64,000 bases of DNA from Bosea vaviloviae (GTDB lineage Bacteria > Pseudomonadota > Alphaproteobacteria > Rhizobiales > Beijerinckiaceae), in contig NZ_CP017147.1 of NCBI RefSeq assembly GCF_001741865.1, positions 823,501-887,500 of the forward strand, written 5' to 3'. The translations under genes and the position numbers were made by a program. The notes beneath the pieces were generated by a model. The model was given only the letters and a program-made list of their open reading frames with translations, was not told where the DNA came from and made no database searches. Positions 1-7,675 of the stretch are shown here, one piece after another. Positions within the stretch are counted from its first letter, which is position 1, and each line of letters begins with the position of its first letter.

Positions 1-1
1 C

Positions 2-574
2 GTCAGCTATGAATGGATCAAGATGCCCGATTCCTCCGGTTTCGGCAGCTACACCGAGAGCGGCATCGTCATTCCCTGCAAGTTCGGCGAGGAGGAGGTC
101 TCCTTCGTCTCGCAGATGTATCTCGACGACGAACCGCCGATCGCGGCCGGCCGCGAGATCTGGGGCTTTCCCAAGAAATACGCCCATCCCAAGCTGGAGG
201 TGGTCAAGGACACGCTCACCGGCACGCTCGAATATGCCGGCCAGCAGGTCGCCATGGGCACGATGGGCTACAAGCATGAGAGCCTGGCCGGCAATGGCGT
301 CAGGACCACGGCGATGCTGACCAAGACGCAGGTCAACCTCAAGATCATCCCCGGCGTCGACGGCGAGCCCGAAATCTGCCAGCTCGTGGCGCTGAACCTC
401 ACCGACATCACGGTGAAGGGCTCCTGGATCGGCCCCGGCCGTCTCCATCTGATCCCGCATGTCAACGCGCCGGTCGCCGACCTGCCGGTGCGAAAGGTGA
501 TCGGCGCGCACCACTTCATCGCCGACCTCACCTTGCCCTTCGGCCGGAAGATCCATGACTACATGAAGGCATGA
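2..574 (+). CDS. adc: Acetoacetate decarboxylase, 5' end outside the window
   Basis: The reading frame is open from base 2 to the TGA at 572-574, so the start lies upstream. About 190 residues are visible of a family that is usually near 250. The protein decarboxylates acetoacetate to acetone and CO2 through a Schiff-base lysine. The segment AAGREIWGFPKKYAHP is the family hallmark (substrate-pocket region with Arg and Glu), and the C-terminal part ends in PFGRKIHDYMKA. The catalytic lysine should be the second K of the GFPKKYAHP block; this is from family knowledge. The gene sits just upstream of a patatin-like gene on the same strand, a pairing that suggests polyhydroxybutyrate/acetoacetate metabolism (inference). 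Confidence 0.88.
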   Translation, partial: VSYEWIKMPDSSGFGSYTESGIVIPCKFGEEEVSFVSQMYLDDEPPIAAGREIWGFPKKYAHPKLEVVKDTLTGTLEYAGQQVAMGTMGYKHESLAGNGVRTTAMLTKTQVNLKIIPGVDGEPEICQLVALNLTDITVKGSWIGPGRLHLIPHVNAPVADLPVRKVIGAHHFIADLTLPFGRKIHDYMKA

Positions 575-665
575 CGACATGAAGGGTTGAGGCGGACACA
601 TCAAAGCCCGCATTCCCCGGCATGAGCGACATCCGACACGGTCGGAAACACGGGCGAGGCTGGGG

Positions 666-1739
666 ATGATGATATCCGGGACTGGTTTGTGTTCGGGCCT
701 GAAACTGCTCGCGCTCGCTGCCGCCTTGTCTGCCTGCAAGCATGGCGACATCGTCATGAATGCCAGCGAGCCCGCCGTCGCTGCCGGAATCTATGCCTCG
801 GCCATGGCTCCGGCCGTCAAGGAGCGGCCCCGCATCAGGGCCGCCGAGCAGAACATCCTCATCCTTACCAGCGGCGGCGCGGATGGCGCTTTCGGAGCCG
901 GCGTCCTCACCGCCTGGTCGACCAGCGCCAAGCGACCGGTCTTCGACATCGTCGCCGGCGTCTCGACAGGAGCGCTGCAGGCGACGCCGGCCTTTCTCGG
1001 TTCGGATTGGGATGGTTTGCTGGAACGCGTCTACACCACGACGCGGACGCGCGACGTGTTTCGTTCGAACGGCCTGAAGACGCTGGTCGGCAGCGGCTAT
1101 TATGATCCGGCACCGCTGCACCGGCTGCTGACCGAACTCGTCACCGAAGAGATGCTCGACGCCGTAGCCGCCGCCCACAGGCAGGGCCGCAGGCTCTATG
1201 TCGCGACAACCGATATGACGGCGGGAAAATCGGTGCTCTGGGACATGGGCGCGATCGCGGCCTCGGGCGATGGCCGCAAGAACAGCTATATCGACGTTCT
1301 GATCGCCTCCGCTGCCGTTCCCGGCCTCGTCGAACCGGTGCGCGTGGTCGACCGGCAGCGCGGCACGCGCTCGCTGCATGGCGATGGCGGCGTCAAGGCG
1401 CCGGTTCCGCTCGAGCCCTTCATGCTCGACCCGCGTAAGGCCGTGCGGACGAATGTCTGGGTCGTCGCCAACGGCCATGTCAGCCGCGATGCCGCCTCCA
1501 ACAGCGAAGCGCGCACGACGCTGGCGCTGGCGCGCCGAGGCGTGTCGCAACTCCTGCGCCAATTGCTCTACAGCTCCGTCCGTGAAGCCGAAACCAGGAC
1601 ATTGCGGGCCGGCGCGCATTTCCGGCTGATCGCCCTGCCGGACAGCACCCCCGAAGCCGCCGACCCCTTCGTCTTCAATCCCGACGAAATGCGGGGCCTG
1701 TATGACAAGGGGCGCGAGCTCGGCTCGCAGATCTCGTAA
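666..1739 (+). CDS. Patatin-like phospholipase, predicted lipoprotein
   Basis: A 357-residue serine hydrolase of the patatin family (acyl hydrolase of phospholipids or other esters). The N-terminus has a hydrophobic stretch ending in a lipobox LSAC with Cys24, so it is probably a lipoprotein. The oxyanion-hole motif GGADGAFGAG is at residues 70-79, the nucleophile elbow GVSTG at 98-102 (Ser100), and the Asp of the dyad in a DGG motif near residue 240. Two ATG codons lie in tandem at 666 and 669; a GAGG about 9 bases upstream fits either. It follows the acetoacetate decarboxylase gene by 91 bases, so co-transcription is possible. The true substrate cannot be read from sequence. Confidence 0.87.
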   Translation: MMISGTGLCSGLKLLALAAALSACKHGDIVMNASEPAVAAGIYASAMAPAVKERPRIRAAEQNILILTSGGADGAFGAGVLTAWSTSAKRPVFDIVAGVSTGALQATPAFLGSDWDGLLERVYTTTRTRDVFRSNGLKTLVGSGYYDPAPLHRLLTELVTEEMLDAVAAAHRQGRRLYVATTDMTAGKSVLWDMGAIAASGDGRKNSYIDVLIASAAVPGLVEPVRVVDRQRGTRSLHGDGGVKAPVPLEPFMLDPRKAVRTNVWVVANGHVSRDAASNSEARTTLALARRGVSQLLRQLLYSSVREAETRTLRAGAHFRLIALPDSTPEAADPFVFNPDEMRGLYDKGRELGSQIS

Positions 1740-1743
1740 ACCA

Positions 1744-1785
1744 GAGTGCTCTGGTCATGAGATTCGGGACAAGCCCGAGAATGAC
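1744..1785. repeat. Dispersed palindromic repeat (CAAG-loop hairpin family)
   Basis: A GCTCTGGTCATGAGATTC block is followed by a hairpin with loop ACAAG (1762-1782). The same composite recurs at about 14507-14546 and, inverted, at about 62272-62316. It lies between the convergent patatin and ABC ATPase genes. Confidence 0.7.
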
Positions 1786-1794
1786 GTGCAACCT

Positions 1795-2562
1795 TCACCC
1801 GCCCGGCAGGAACGCGACCCGCCCGTCCGCGCCCCGCACGGTCTCGATCGCGACGCCGTAGAGTTCTGCCAGCCGCTCCGGCGTCAGCATCGCGGCGGCT
1901 TTGCCCGTCGCGATCGCCTGCCCCTCGCGCAGCAGCATGACCCGGTCGGCATGGGCAAGCGCCTGGTTGGGATCATGGGTGGTGAAGAGCACGCCGAGTC
2001 CCTCCCTCGCGAGCTGCCTGATCTGGCTCATCACCTTGCCCTGATTGCCGAAATCGAGGCTCGCCGTCGGCTCGTCCAGGATGACATAGGCCGGCTCCTG
2101 CGCCAGCGCGCGGGCGATCAGCACGAGCTGGCGTTCGCCGCCCGAGATCTGCGTATAGGGGCGCTGCGCCAGCTTCGCGATGCCGAGCCGCTCCAGCATG
2201 GCCTGCGCGACCTCGCGGTCATGTCCGGACGGCGCGGCGAACACCCCGCCATGCGCGGTGCGCCCCATCAGCACCACCGAAAACACCGTGAAGGCGAAGG
2301 TGCCGGCATGGGCCTGGGGCACATAACCCAGCGCCCGCGCCCGCTGGTTGACCGAAAGCGCAGCCAGCGGCAGGCCGTCGAGCATCAGCGTTCCGCCTTG
2401 CGGTGGCAGCAGGCCGAGCAGGGTCTTGAGCAGCGTCGTCTTGCCGCCGCCATTGGGGCCGAGCAGCGCCAGGACCTCGCCGGCCTCCAGATCGAGTCCG
2501 ATATCGCGGCCGATCCGGCGCTCGCGATAGCCATAGGCGAGGTCGGCCGCGCTCAGGCTCAC
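1795..2562 (-). CDS. ABC importer ATP-binding protein, FecE/MolC type
   Basis: A 255-residue ABC ATPase of the iron-siderophore/cobalamin/molybdate (FecCD) class. Walker A GPNGGGKT is at residues 35-42, the Q-loop near Q83, the signature ISGGERQ at 139-145, Walker B with VILDEP at 160-165, and the switch histidine in TTHDPNQ. I chose the GTG at 2562 because it overlaps the permease stop (GTGA) and has GGAGG six bases upstream; the open frame continues upstream only as shadow of the permease. It is the last gene of a nine-gene operon with tungstate/molybdate binding proteins, so the substrate is more likely molybdate/tungstate, as for Haemophilus MolBCA, than an iron chelate (inference). Confidence 0.9.
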   Translation of the reverse strand: MSLSAADLAYGYRERRIGRDIGLDLEAGEVLALLGPNGGGKTTLLKTLLGLLPPQGGTLMLDGLPLAALSVNQRARALGYVPQAHAGTFAFTVFSVVLMGRTAHGGVFAAPSGHDREVAQAMLERLGIAKLAQRPYTQISGGERQLVLIARALAQEPAYVILDEPTASLDFGNQGKVMSQIRQLAREGLGVLFTTHDPNQALAHADRVMLLREGQAIATGKAAAMLTPERLAELYGVAIETVRGADGRVAFLPGG

Positions 2563-3587
2563 GACCAGCCTCCGCGCGCCGAGGCCAGCAGCCAGATGAA
2601 GAAGGGCGTGCCGATGACGGCGGTGAGGATGCCGAGCGGCGTCTCGACCGGGGCAGCGGTGCGCGCCAACGTGTCGATGATCAGGAGATAGCCGCCGCCG
2701 AGGAGTGCCGCCGTCGGCAGGAGCTTGCCGAAATCGGGGCCGACCAGGAAGCGCGCCAGATGCGGCACGACGAGTCCGACCCAGCCGATGATGCCGGCTG
2801 CCGCCACGCTCGCCGCCGTCACCAGCGTCGCCGCCGCCACGATCGCGATGCGCAAGGGGCCGGTATTGAGCCCGAGCGCGCGCGCCTCCTCCTCCGGCAG
2901 CGACATCACATTCATCCGCCAGCGCAAGGCGACGAGCACGGCCGTGCCCAGCAGCACCGGGCCGAGCAGCGGGATGAGGTCCGGCTTGGCCGTGCCGGCG
3001 AGGCTGCCGAGCAGCCAGAAGGTCATGGCGGGCAGTTGGTTGTAAGGATCGGCCCAGTATTTCACCAGCCCGATGCCCGCCCCCAGGAGCGAGCCGACGA
3101 CGACCCCGGTCAGCACCAGAACCAGCACCGGATCGCCGCGCCGGATCGTCGAGCCGATCGCATAGACCGCGCCGACCGCCACCAGCCCGCCAATGAAGGC
3201 CGCGAGCTGGATCGCGAACAGCCCGAGCGAGAAATAGATTCCGACGACCGCCCCCAGCGCCGCGCCCGAGGACGCGCCCAGAATATCGGGCGAGACCAGC
3301 GGGTTGCGGAACAGCCCCTGGAAGGCCGTGCCCGCGACCGCCAGCGCCGCTCCGCAAAGCACGGCGGCGACCACGCGCGGCCCGCGAATATTCCAGATCA
3401 CGGCCTCGATCTGCGGCGACAGGCCCGAGGGCTGACCAATCAGCCCCGCCCAGACAAGCCGCGCCAGATCGGCGGGCCCGACGGGAAAGCGCCCGAGCCC
3501 GAAAGCGAGCAGCACCGCGACGCCGAGCAGGCCAAGCGCAAAGGCGTTTCCGCGAAGGGACGATGGCGGCACGGGATCAGCGCCCAT
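2559..3587 (-). CDS. ABC importer permease, FecCD family
   Basis: A 342-residue polytopic membrane protein of the FecCD/BtuC family, which forms the channel of importers for ferric siderophores, cobalamin, haem or molybdate. It has about ten hydrophobic segments and the family landmarks GNPLVSPDILGASSGAALG and the cytoplasmic coupling region near LPEEEARALG. ATG at 3587. It overlaps the ATPase gene by four bases and follows the binding-protein gene by 24 bases, completing a binding protein, permease and ATPase set. Within this oxyanion-uptake operon a molybdate/tungstate role is plausible (inference). Confidence 0.9.
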   Translation of the reverse strand: MGADPVPPSSLRGNAFALGLLGVAVLLAFGLGRFPVGPADLARLVWAGLIGQPSGLSPQIEAVIWNIRGPRVVAAVLCGAALAVAGTAFQGLFRNPLVSPDILGASSGAALGAVVGIYFSLGLFAIQLAAFIGGLVAVGAVYAIGSTIRRGDPVLVLVLTGVVVGSLLGAGIGLVKYWADPYNQLPAMTFWLLGSLAGTAKPDLIPLLGPVLLGTAVLVALRWRMNVMSLPEEEARALGLNTGPLRIAIVAAATLVTAASVAAAGIIGWVGLVVPHLARFLVGPDFGKLLPTAALLGGGYLLIIDTLARTAAPVETPLGILTAVIGTPFFIWLLASARGGWS

Positions 3588-3611
3588 CCAGTCGGCGAGG
3601 AAGCACGCCCA

Positions 3612-4661
3612 TCACCTGTGTCCCGACAGGATCAGGTCGAGTTGCGCCTCGTTCGGCGTGACCTGATAGAACAGCGTGTGGAAGTCGCGCGCGATGGCGC
3701 GGATGTTCTCGGGGAACTGGGCCGGGTAGAGCAGCTTCGCCAGCCACCACAGGCCGACCATGCGGTTGACCGAGGGCGGGAAATCGACCCAGCCGAAGGG
3801 CAATTTCGGCGAGAGATGCACCCGCCCCGCCTTCACCGCCCGGATGCTCGCCCAGCCCGGATCCGTGTGCACGCTCACGGCAAAGCCGGTATCGACGGTG
3901 ACGATCACCTCCGGATCCCAAGCCATGACCTGTTCGAGCGAGACCTGCGCCAGGCCCGAACCTTGCGCCAAGCCGTTACCCGGCTGCTCGGCCGCGACAT
4001 TGCGCGCGCCCAGAAAGCTCAGCGTCTCCACATTGATCGAACCGCCCAGGCCGGTCTCAAGCCCGCGCGGCCCGCGCGCGTAATAGACCGAGGGGCGCCG
4101 TTCGGGGGGAAGCGTCGCGATGCGGCCCTTGATCACCGTCATGGCGGTCTCGCACCAGCGCGCCAGCGTCTCGGCCCGCTCCACGCGCCCGGTGAGCTGG
4201 CCGAGGATGCGATAGCTCGCAGGGATCGCCTCGAAGCGCCCGTCGAGCAGCGCATAGGGAATGCCGGTCTGGCTCTGCACGCGCTCGGCGAGTTCGACAT
4301 AGCTGCGCCCGGTCGAGCCGGCATCGACGATGAGGTCGGGCTTCAGCGTCAGCACCGCCTCCAGATTGGCGCTGTTGCCGCGCCCGGTGATGCGGCCGAT
4401 CTGCGGCTTGTTGCCGATATTCGGCAGCAGGAAGGGCAACTCCTCCGGCCCATTGGCGCGCGGCCAGCCCAGCAGCAGGTCCGGCGCCAGCGTGTAGAGC
4501 TGGATCGCGGCCGGCGGCCCGGCGGGGAAGACGCGCTCGACCTTGGCCGGTACCGCGATGTCGCGGCCGGCTCCATCGCGAATGGTCGCCGCCCAGGCCC
4601 CACGCGGAACCGCGAGCGTGGCAAGCCCGGCCAGAACCAGGCGGCGGTCAGGATGCGGCAT
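3612..4661 (-). CDS. Periplasmic binding protein of FecB/MolA type
   Basis: A 349-residue solute-binding protein of the helical-backbone class (cluster A-II) that works with FecCD permeases. The N-terminus PDRRLVLAGLATLAVPRGAWA reads as a signal peptide with a twin-arginine-like start. Typical features follow: the IRDGAGRDIAVPAKVERV strand-turn, a long linker helix, and PEVIVTVD in the second lobe. It overlaps the trmO-like gene upstream by 14 bases and lies 24 bases before the permease gene. Because it shares an operon with TupA and two ModA-like proteins, I infer a molybdate/tungstate ligand; an iron-siderophore or other metal chelate remains possible. Confidence 0.85.
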   Translation of the reverse strand: MPHPDRRLVLAGLATLAVPRGAWAATIRDGAGRDIAVPAKVERVFPAGPPAAIQLYTLAPDLLLGWPRANGPEELPFLLPNIGNKPQIGRITGRGNSANLEAVLTLKPDLIVDAGSTGRSYVELAERVQSQTGIPYALLDGRFEAIPASYRILGQLTGRVERAETLARWCETAMTVIKGRIATLPPERRPSVYYARGPRGLETGLGGSINVETLSFLGARNVAAEQPGNGLAQGSGLAQVSLEQVMAWDPEVIVTVDTGFAVSVHTDPGWASIRAVKAGRVHLSPKLPFGWVDFPPSVNRMVGLWWLAKLLYPAQFPENIRAIARDFHTLFYQVTPNEAQLDLILSGHR

Positions 4662-5127
4662 GGCGGTGCTCCTGCGCTGGCGACTGGGCGCAGCGATTCG
4701 GCTTCACATCGAGCAGGGGCGTGCCGTCGAGACAGTCGAGCCCGCGCACGATCAACGCGCCCTCCTCGACGCGCAGCAGCCGCACCCGCGACAGCGCGAT
4801 CGGATTGGGCCGCACCGGCGAGCGCAGGGCGAAGGTGCCGAGTGGCTCGGCCCCGCGCGGCGTCTGGGTCACGAGATCACGCCGCGCCTCATGCATCCAG
4901 TAGAGCAGGTCGAGATAAGCGAAGGCTGCGATCCCCATCAAGGCCGCATGCCAGGGCGCGTCGATCTCGACGCGGCATTCCGGACCGTTCTCGCTGTCGC
5001 CCTGGCGCGGACATTGGTCGCGCGTCGCGAAAGGCGTGCGGATCCGGCCGATGAAGACAAAATGCGCATCCTGCCTCTCGGGCAGGGGCGCGGATGTCTC
5101 GCCCGGTCGCGTCGCCTGCCAGTCCAT
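4648..5127 (-). CDS. TrmO/TsaA-family tRNA methyltransferase-like protein
   Basis: A 159-residue protein of the UPF0066/TsaA (COG1720) family. Escherichia coli TrmO uses S-adenosylmethionine to methylate t6A37 of tRNA. The family core is visible: IGRIRTPF near the N-terminus, and the block LRSPVRPNPIALSRVRLL with the continuation LDCLDGTPLLDVKP. It is shorter than E. coli TrmO and lacks that protein's C-terminal extension. ATG at 5127; it follows the second modA-like gene by 15 bases and overlaps the binding-protein gene by 14 bases, so it is firmly part of the metal-oxyanion operon. Its role there is unknown; it may be a repurposed SAM- or ligand-binding barrel. Confidence 0.83.
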   Translation of the reverse strand: MDWQATRPGETSAPLPERQDAHFVFIGRIRTPFATRDQCPRQGDSENGPECRVEIDAPWHAALMGIAAFAYLDLLYWMHEARRDLVTQTPRGAEPLGTFALRSPVRPNPIALSRVRLLRVEEGALIVRGLDCLDGTPLLDVKPNRCAQSPAQEHRHAAS

Positions 5128-5142
5128 CCGCGCTTGCTCCGT

Positions 5143-5907
5143 TCAGTTCGTGTCGCGCGGCAGGGTCGGCGCGGCGAAGCCATGCTTCGCCAGGATCTCC
5201 TGCCCGGCGCGCGAGAGGATGAACATGGCGAGCCGCCCGGCATTTGGCGAGGCCTCGGCCATCACGGTCAGGCCGTAATCGGCTCCCACCGACAACGCGG
5301 CCGGCAAGCGCACCGGCTGGAGGCCGGGCTGTTCCCGCGCGATCGCCGCGGTATTGGTGCGATAGGCCAGGAACAGATCGGCTGCGCCGGTCGCGAGCTT
5401 GTGACCGTAGACATTGACGCCGAAGGGCGCCGCGAGGCTCGCCGGCCCGCCGGTCAGTTGCAGCGCCTTGGCCTCCAGCGCCGCCTTCGCTCCGGCCTGC
5501 AGCACCTCGGCCCGAGCAAAAACCTGGAAGGCGTAGTCGCCGGACGGATCGGCCTTCGGTGTCGAAGTGCCGAGCTTGATCGCGGGATCGAGCATGCGTT
5601 CAAGCAGAGTCTCAGGAGAAACCTGAACCTCCGGCCGCGCGAACGCGCAAAGCTCGTTGCGCGCGAACAAGACGACCGGCCCCGCCAGCCCCGCTTTCGC
5701 CAGAGCTTCGGGATTGCCGAGATCGGCCGAGGCGAAGAGATCGGCCGCCTCGCCCTGGGCGATCCGCTCCTTCAGCAGGCCCGACGCGCCGCAGACGAGT
5801 TCGATCGCCTGTCCGGTCTTGGCTTCATACGCCGCCGCGACCTCGCCCAACGCCGCGCGCAGGCTGCCCGCTGCCAGGAGCCGGATCGGCGGAAGGGCCG
5901 CAGCCAT
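5143..5907 (-). CDS. ModA-like oxyanion-binding protein, second tandem copy, no signal peptide
   Basis: A 254-residue molybdate-binding-protein-like fold: LLAAGSLRAALGEVA at the start, ASGLLKERIAQGEAADLFAS, and LGTSTPKADPSGDYAF, all shared with its upstream neighbour. Unlike that neighbour it begins directly at the mature domain (MAAALPPIRLLAAGSL) with no export signal. Its ATG lies six bases after the TGA of the first copy and in the same frame, so read-through would give one two-domain exported protein. If made alone it would stay in the cytoplasm. No ModB or ModC is encoded nearby. The pair looks like a tandem duplication that later diverged. Confidence 0.85.
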   Translation of the reverse strand: MAAALPPIRLLAAGSLRAALGEVAAAYEAKTGQAIELVCGASGLLKERIAQGEAADLFASADLGNPEALAKAGLAGPVVLFARNELCAFARPEVQVSPETLLERMLDPAIKLGTSTPKADPSGDYAFQVFARAEVLQAGAKAALEAKALQLTGGPASLAAPFGVNVYGHKLATGAADLFLAYRTNTAAIAREQPGLQPVRLPAALSVGADYGLTVMAEASPNAGRLAMFILSRAGQEILAKHGFAAPTLPRDTN

Positions 5908-5913
5908 GGCCGG

Positions 5914-6723
5914 TCAGCCCCCCTCGTGCGGCGCGATCGGAGCGGTGAAGCCGTGCTTGGCAAGGATGCGCTGCCCCTCGGGCGACAGGATGAACAGCGC
6001 CAGCCGGTAGGCATTGGTCGAGGCGCCGGTCATCACGGTCATCCCGTAATCGGCGCCCACGGCAAGCGCCGGCGGCAGCCTGACCATGCGCTGGCCCGGC
6101 TGTTCGCGCGCGATCGGCAAGGCATTGGTGCAATAGCCCAGGAAGAGATCGGCCGCCCCCGTCGCCAGCAAATGGCCCGTGCCGTTCCTGTCGGCTGGGG
6201 TCGGCGCGCTGTTGGCGCCGCCGACGAGCTGGAGCGCCTTGGTCTCCAGGGCCGCCTTGGCGCCGGGCTGCAGCGCCTCGGCCTTGGCGAAGATCTGCCA
6301 GGCATAATCACCGGACGGATCGGCCTTCGGCGTCGAGGTGCCGAGCTTGACCGCAGGGTCGAGCATGCGCGCCAGCAGCGTCTGCGTCGTCACCTCCAGC
6401 CCGGCGCGGGCAAAGGCACAGATCTCGTTGCGGGCGAAGAGCACGACGGGCCCGGCCTTGCCCTCCTGAGTCAGGGCGAGCGGGTGGCTCATATTGGCGG
6501 AAGCGAAGACCTCGGCCGCCTCGCCCTTGGACAGGTTTTCGCGCAACAGGCCGGAGGGTCCGAAGCGGGTCTTGACCGGCAGCTTGGCTGTCGCCTCAAA
6601 AGCCTGGGCGACCTCGGTCAGCGCATTGCGCAGGCTGCCGGCAGCGTGGAGCAGCACGAGTTGCTCGGCCTGCGCGACGGAGCAGGAGAGCCCGAACACG
6701 GCGGCAAGGATCAGGCGCCGCAT
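5914..6723 (-). CDS. ModA-like periplasmic oxyanion-binding protein, first tandem copy
   Basis: A 269-residue binding protein. The signal peptide MRRLILAAVFGLSCSVAQA supports the ATG at 6723, four bases after the tupA stop; a longer open frame reaches an ATG at 6750 inside tupA. Family landmarks are LHAAGSLRNAL, PSGLLRENLSKGEAAEVFAS and LGTSTPKADPSGDYAW. It should bind molybdate, tungstate or a related oxyanion in the periplasm. The closest permeases in the operon are TupB and the FecCD-type protein, not a ModB. Its stop codon is UGA followed by C, a context regarded as leaky, and is directly followed in frame by the second copy. Confidence 0.87.
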   Translation of the reverse strand: MRRLILAAVFGLSCSVAQAEQLVLLHAAGSLRNALTEVAQAFEATAKLPVKTRFGPSGLLRENLSKGEAAEVFASANMSHPLALTQEGKAGPVVLFARNEICAFARAGLEVTTQTLLARMLDPAVKLGTSTPKADPSGDYAWQIFAKAEALQPGAKAALETKALQLVGGANSAPTPADRNGTGHLLATGAADLFLGYCTNALPIAREQPGQRMVRLPPALAVGADYGMTVMTGASTNAYRLALFILSPEGQRILAKHGFTAPIAPHEGG

Positions 6724-6727
6724 CGAT

Positions 6728-7606
6728 TCAGGCGCCCGCCTGCGTCGCATTCGGGAAGAATAATTGCTGCCCGTCGATCTTGTACTCGGCGATCGCCTTC
6801 TGGCCTTCCGGGCTGATCAGCCAGTTCACGAAGGCCTGGCCGTCATTGACCTTCACATGCGGGTGCTTGGCCGGGTTCACCGCCATGACGCCGTATTGGT
6901 TGAACAGGCGCCGGTCGCCCTCGACCGCAATGGTGAGATCGCCGCGGTTCTTGAACGAGATCCAGGTGCCGCGATCCGCGAGCACATAGGCGCCCATCCC
7001 GCCGGCCGTGTTGAGCGCAGCCCCCATGCCCTGACCGACGTCGCGATACCAGGAGCCCTTCTTCTGATCGAGATCGATGCCCGCGACCTTCCAGAGCGCC
7101 AGTTCGGCGGAGTGGGTGCCGGATTTGTCGCCGCGCGAGACGAAGGGCACGCTTTTCTCCTGGATCGCCTTCAGCGCTGCGACGATGTCCTTCGTGCCGG
7201 CGACGCCGGCCGGGTCGCTTTTGGGGCCGATCAGGACGAAGTCGTTATACATCACCGGCTTGCGCTCGAGCGCGAAGCCCTCAGCCAGGAACTTCTCCTC
7301 CTGCGCCTTGGCGTGGACGAAGACGACATCGGCATCGCCGCGCCGCCCGGTGTCCAGCGCCTGGCCGGTGCCTTGCGACACCACCCGCACCTCAATGCCG
7401 GTCCTGGCCTGGAACAAGGGCAGGATATGCCCGAACAACCCGGAATCCTGCGTCGAGGTCGTCGAGGAGACGATGATGAAGCGCGCGCCCGCTGCTGCAG
7501 GGGCCGATGCCGCCGGCGGCGCGACTGTGGTCGTCTGGGCGAGCGCGAGGCCGGCAAAGGCGGCCGAGAAACCGGCAGCGAGCAAGAGGCGTCTGGTCCT
7601 GATCAT
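6728..7606 (-). CDS. tupA: Tungstate-binding periplasmic protein TupA
   Basis: A 292-residue TupA/WtpA-like tungstate-binding protein. The signal peptide is MIRTRRLLLAAGFSAAFAGLALA; an Ala/Pro-rich linker follows. Mature-protein landmarks are SSTTSTQDSGLFGHILP, VSQGTGQALDTGRRGDADVV (oxyanion-binding loops with Ser/Thr) and SRGDKSGTHSAELALWK. The ATG at 7606 has AGGAGA six bases upstream; a longer frame starts at 7657 but would bury the signal peptide. The start region is preceded by an exact duplicate of the ribosome site and start codon. It follows tupC by 69 bases. Confidence 0.92.
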   Translation of the reverse strand: MIRTRRLLLAAGFSAAFAGLALAQTTTVAPPAASAPAAAGARFIIVSSTTSTQDSGLFGHILPLFQARTGIEVRVVSQGTGQALDTGRRGDADVVFVHAKAQEEKFLAEGFALERKPVMYNDFVLIGPKSDPAGVAGTKDIVAALKAIQEKSVPFVSRGDKSGTHSAELALWKVAGIDLDQKKGSWYRDVGQGMGAALNTAGGMGAYVLADRGTWISFKNRGDLTIAVEGDRRLFNQYGVMAVNPAKHPHVKVNDGQAFVNWLISPEGQKAIAEYKIDGQQLFFPNATQAGA

Positions 7607-7634
7607 GGTCGTCTCCTCATCATGGTCGTCTCCT
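7601..7634 (-). promoter_or_regulatory. Tandem duplication of the tupA ribosome site and start codon
   Basis: Read on the minus strand, AGGAGACGACCATGATG (7634-7618) is followed at once by AGGAGACGACCATGATC (7617-7601). Each 17-base unit holds a Shine-Dalgarno and an ATG. The upstream ATG (7623-7621) opens a micro-ORF MMRRRP whose TGA overlaps the tupA ATG as ATGA, so tupA translation may be coupled to it. Confidence 0.75.
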
Positions 7635-7675
7635 GGAGTTTCTGGTTTTGGGAGCAATCGGTTTCTCCGAGCGTC

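Noticed and set aside
2760..5054. Very long open frame on the plus strand (764 codons), antisense to the FecCD permease and binding protein genes
   Set aside because: Arg/Gln/Asp-rich composition without any family; it mirrors well-supported genes on the other strand and is typical of high-GC antisense frames. The same holds for 4543-6816, 17535-21164, the upper half of 11243-14326 and 54495-55826.
5911..5919. UGA between the ModA copies as a selenocysteine codon
   Set aside because: No downstream SECIS-like element was recognised and the family has no Sec or Cys at this place; leaky stop or simple separation is simpler.
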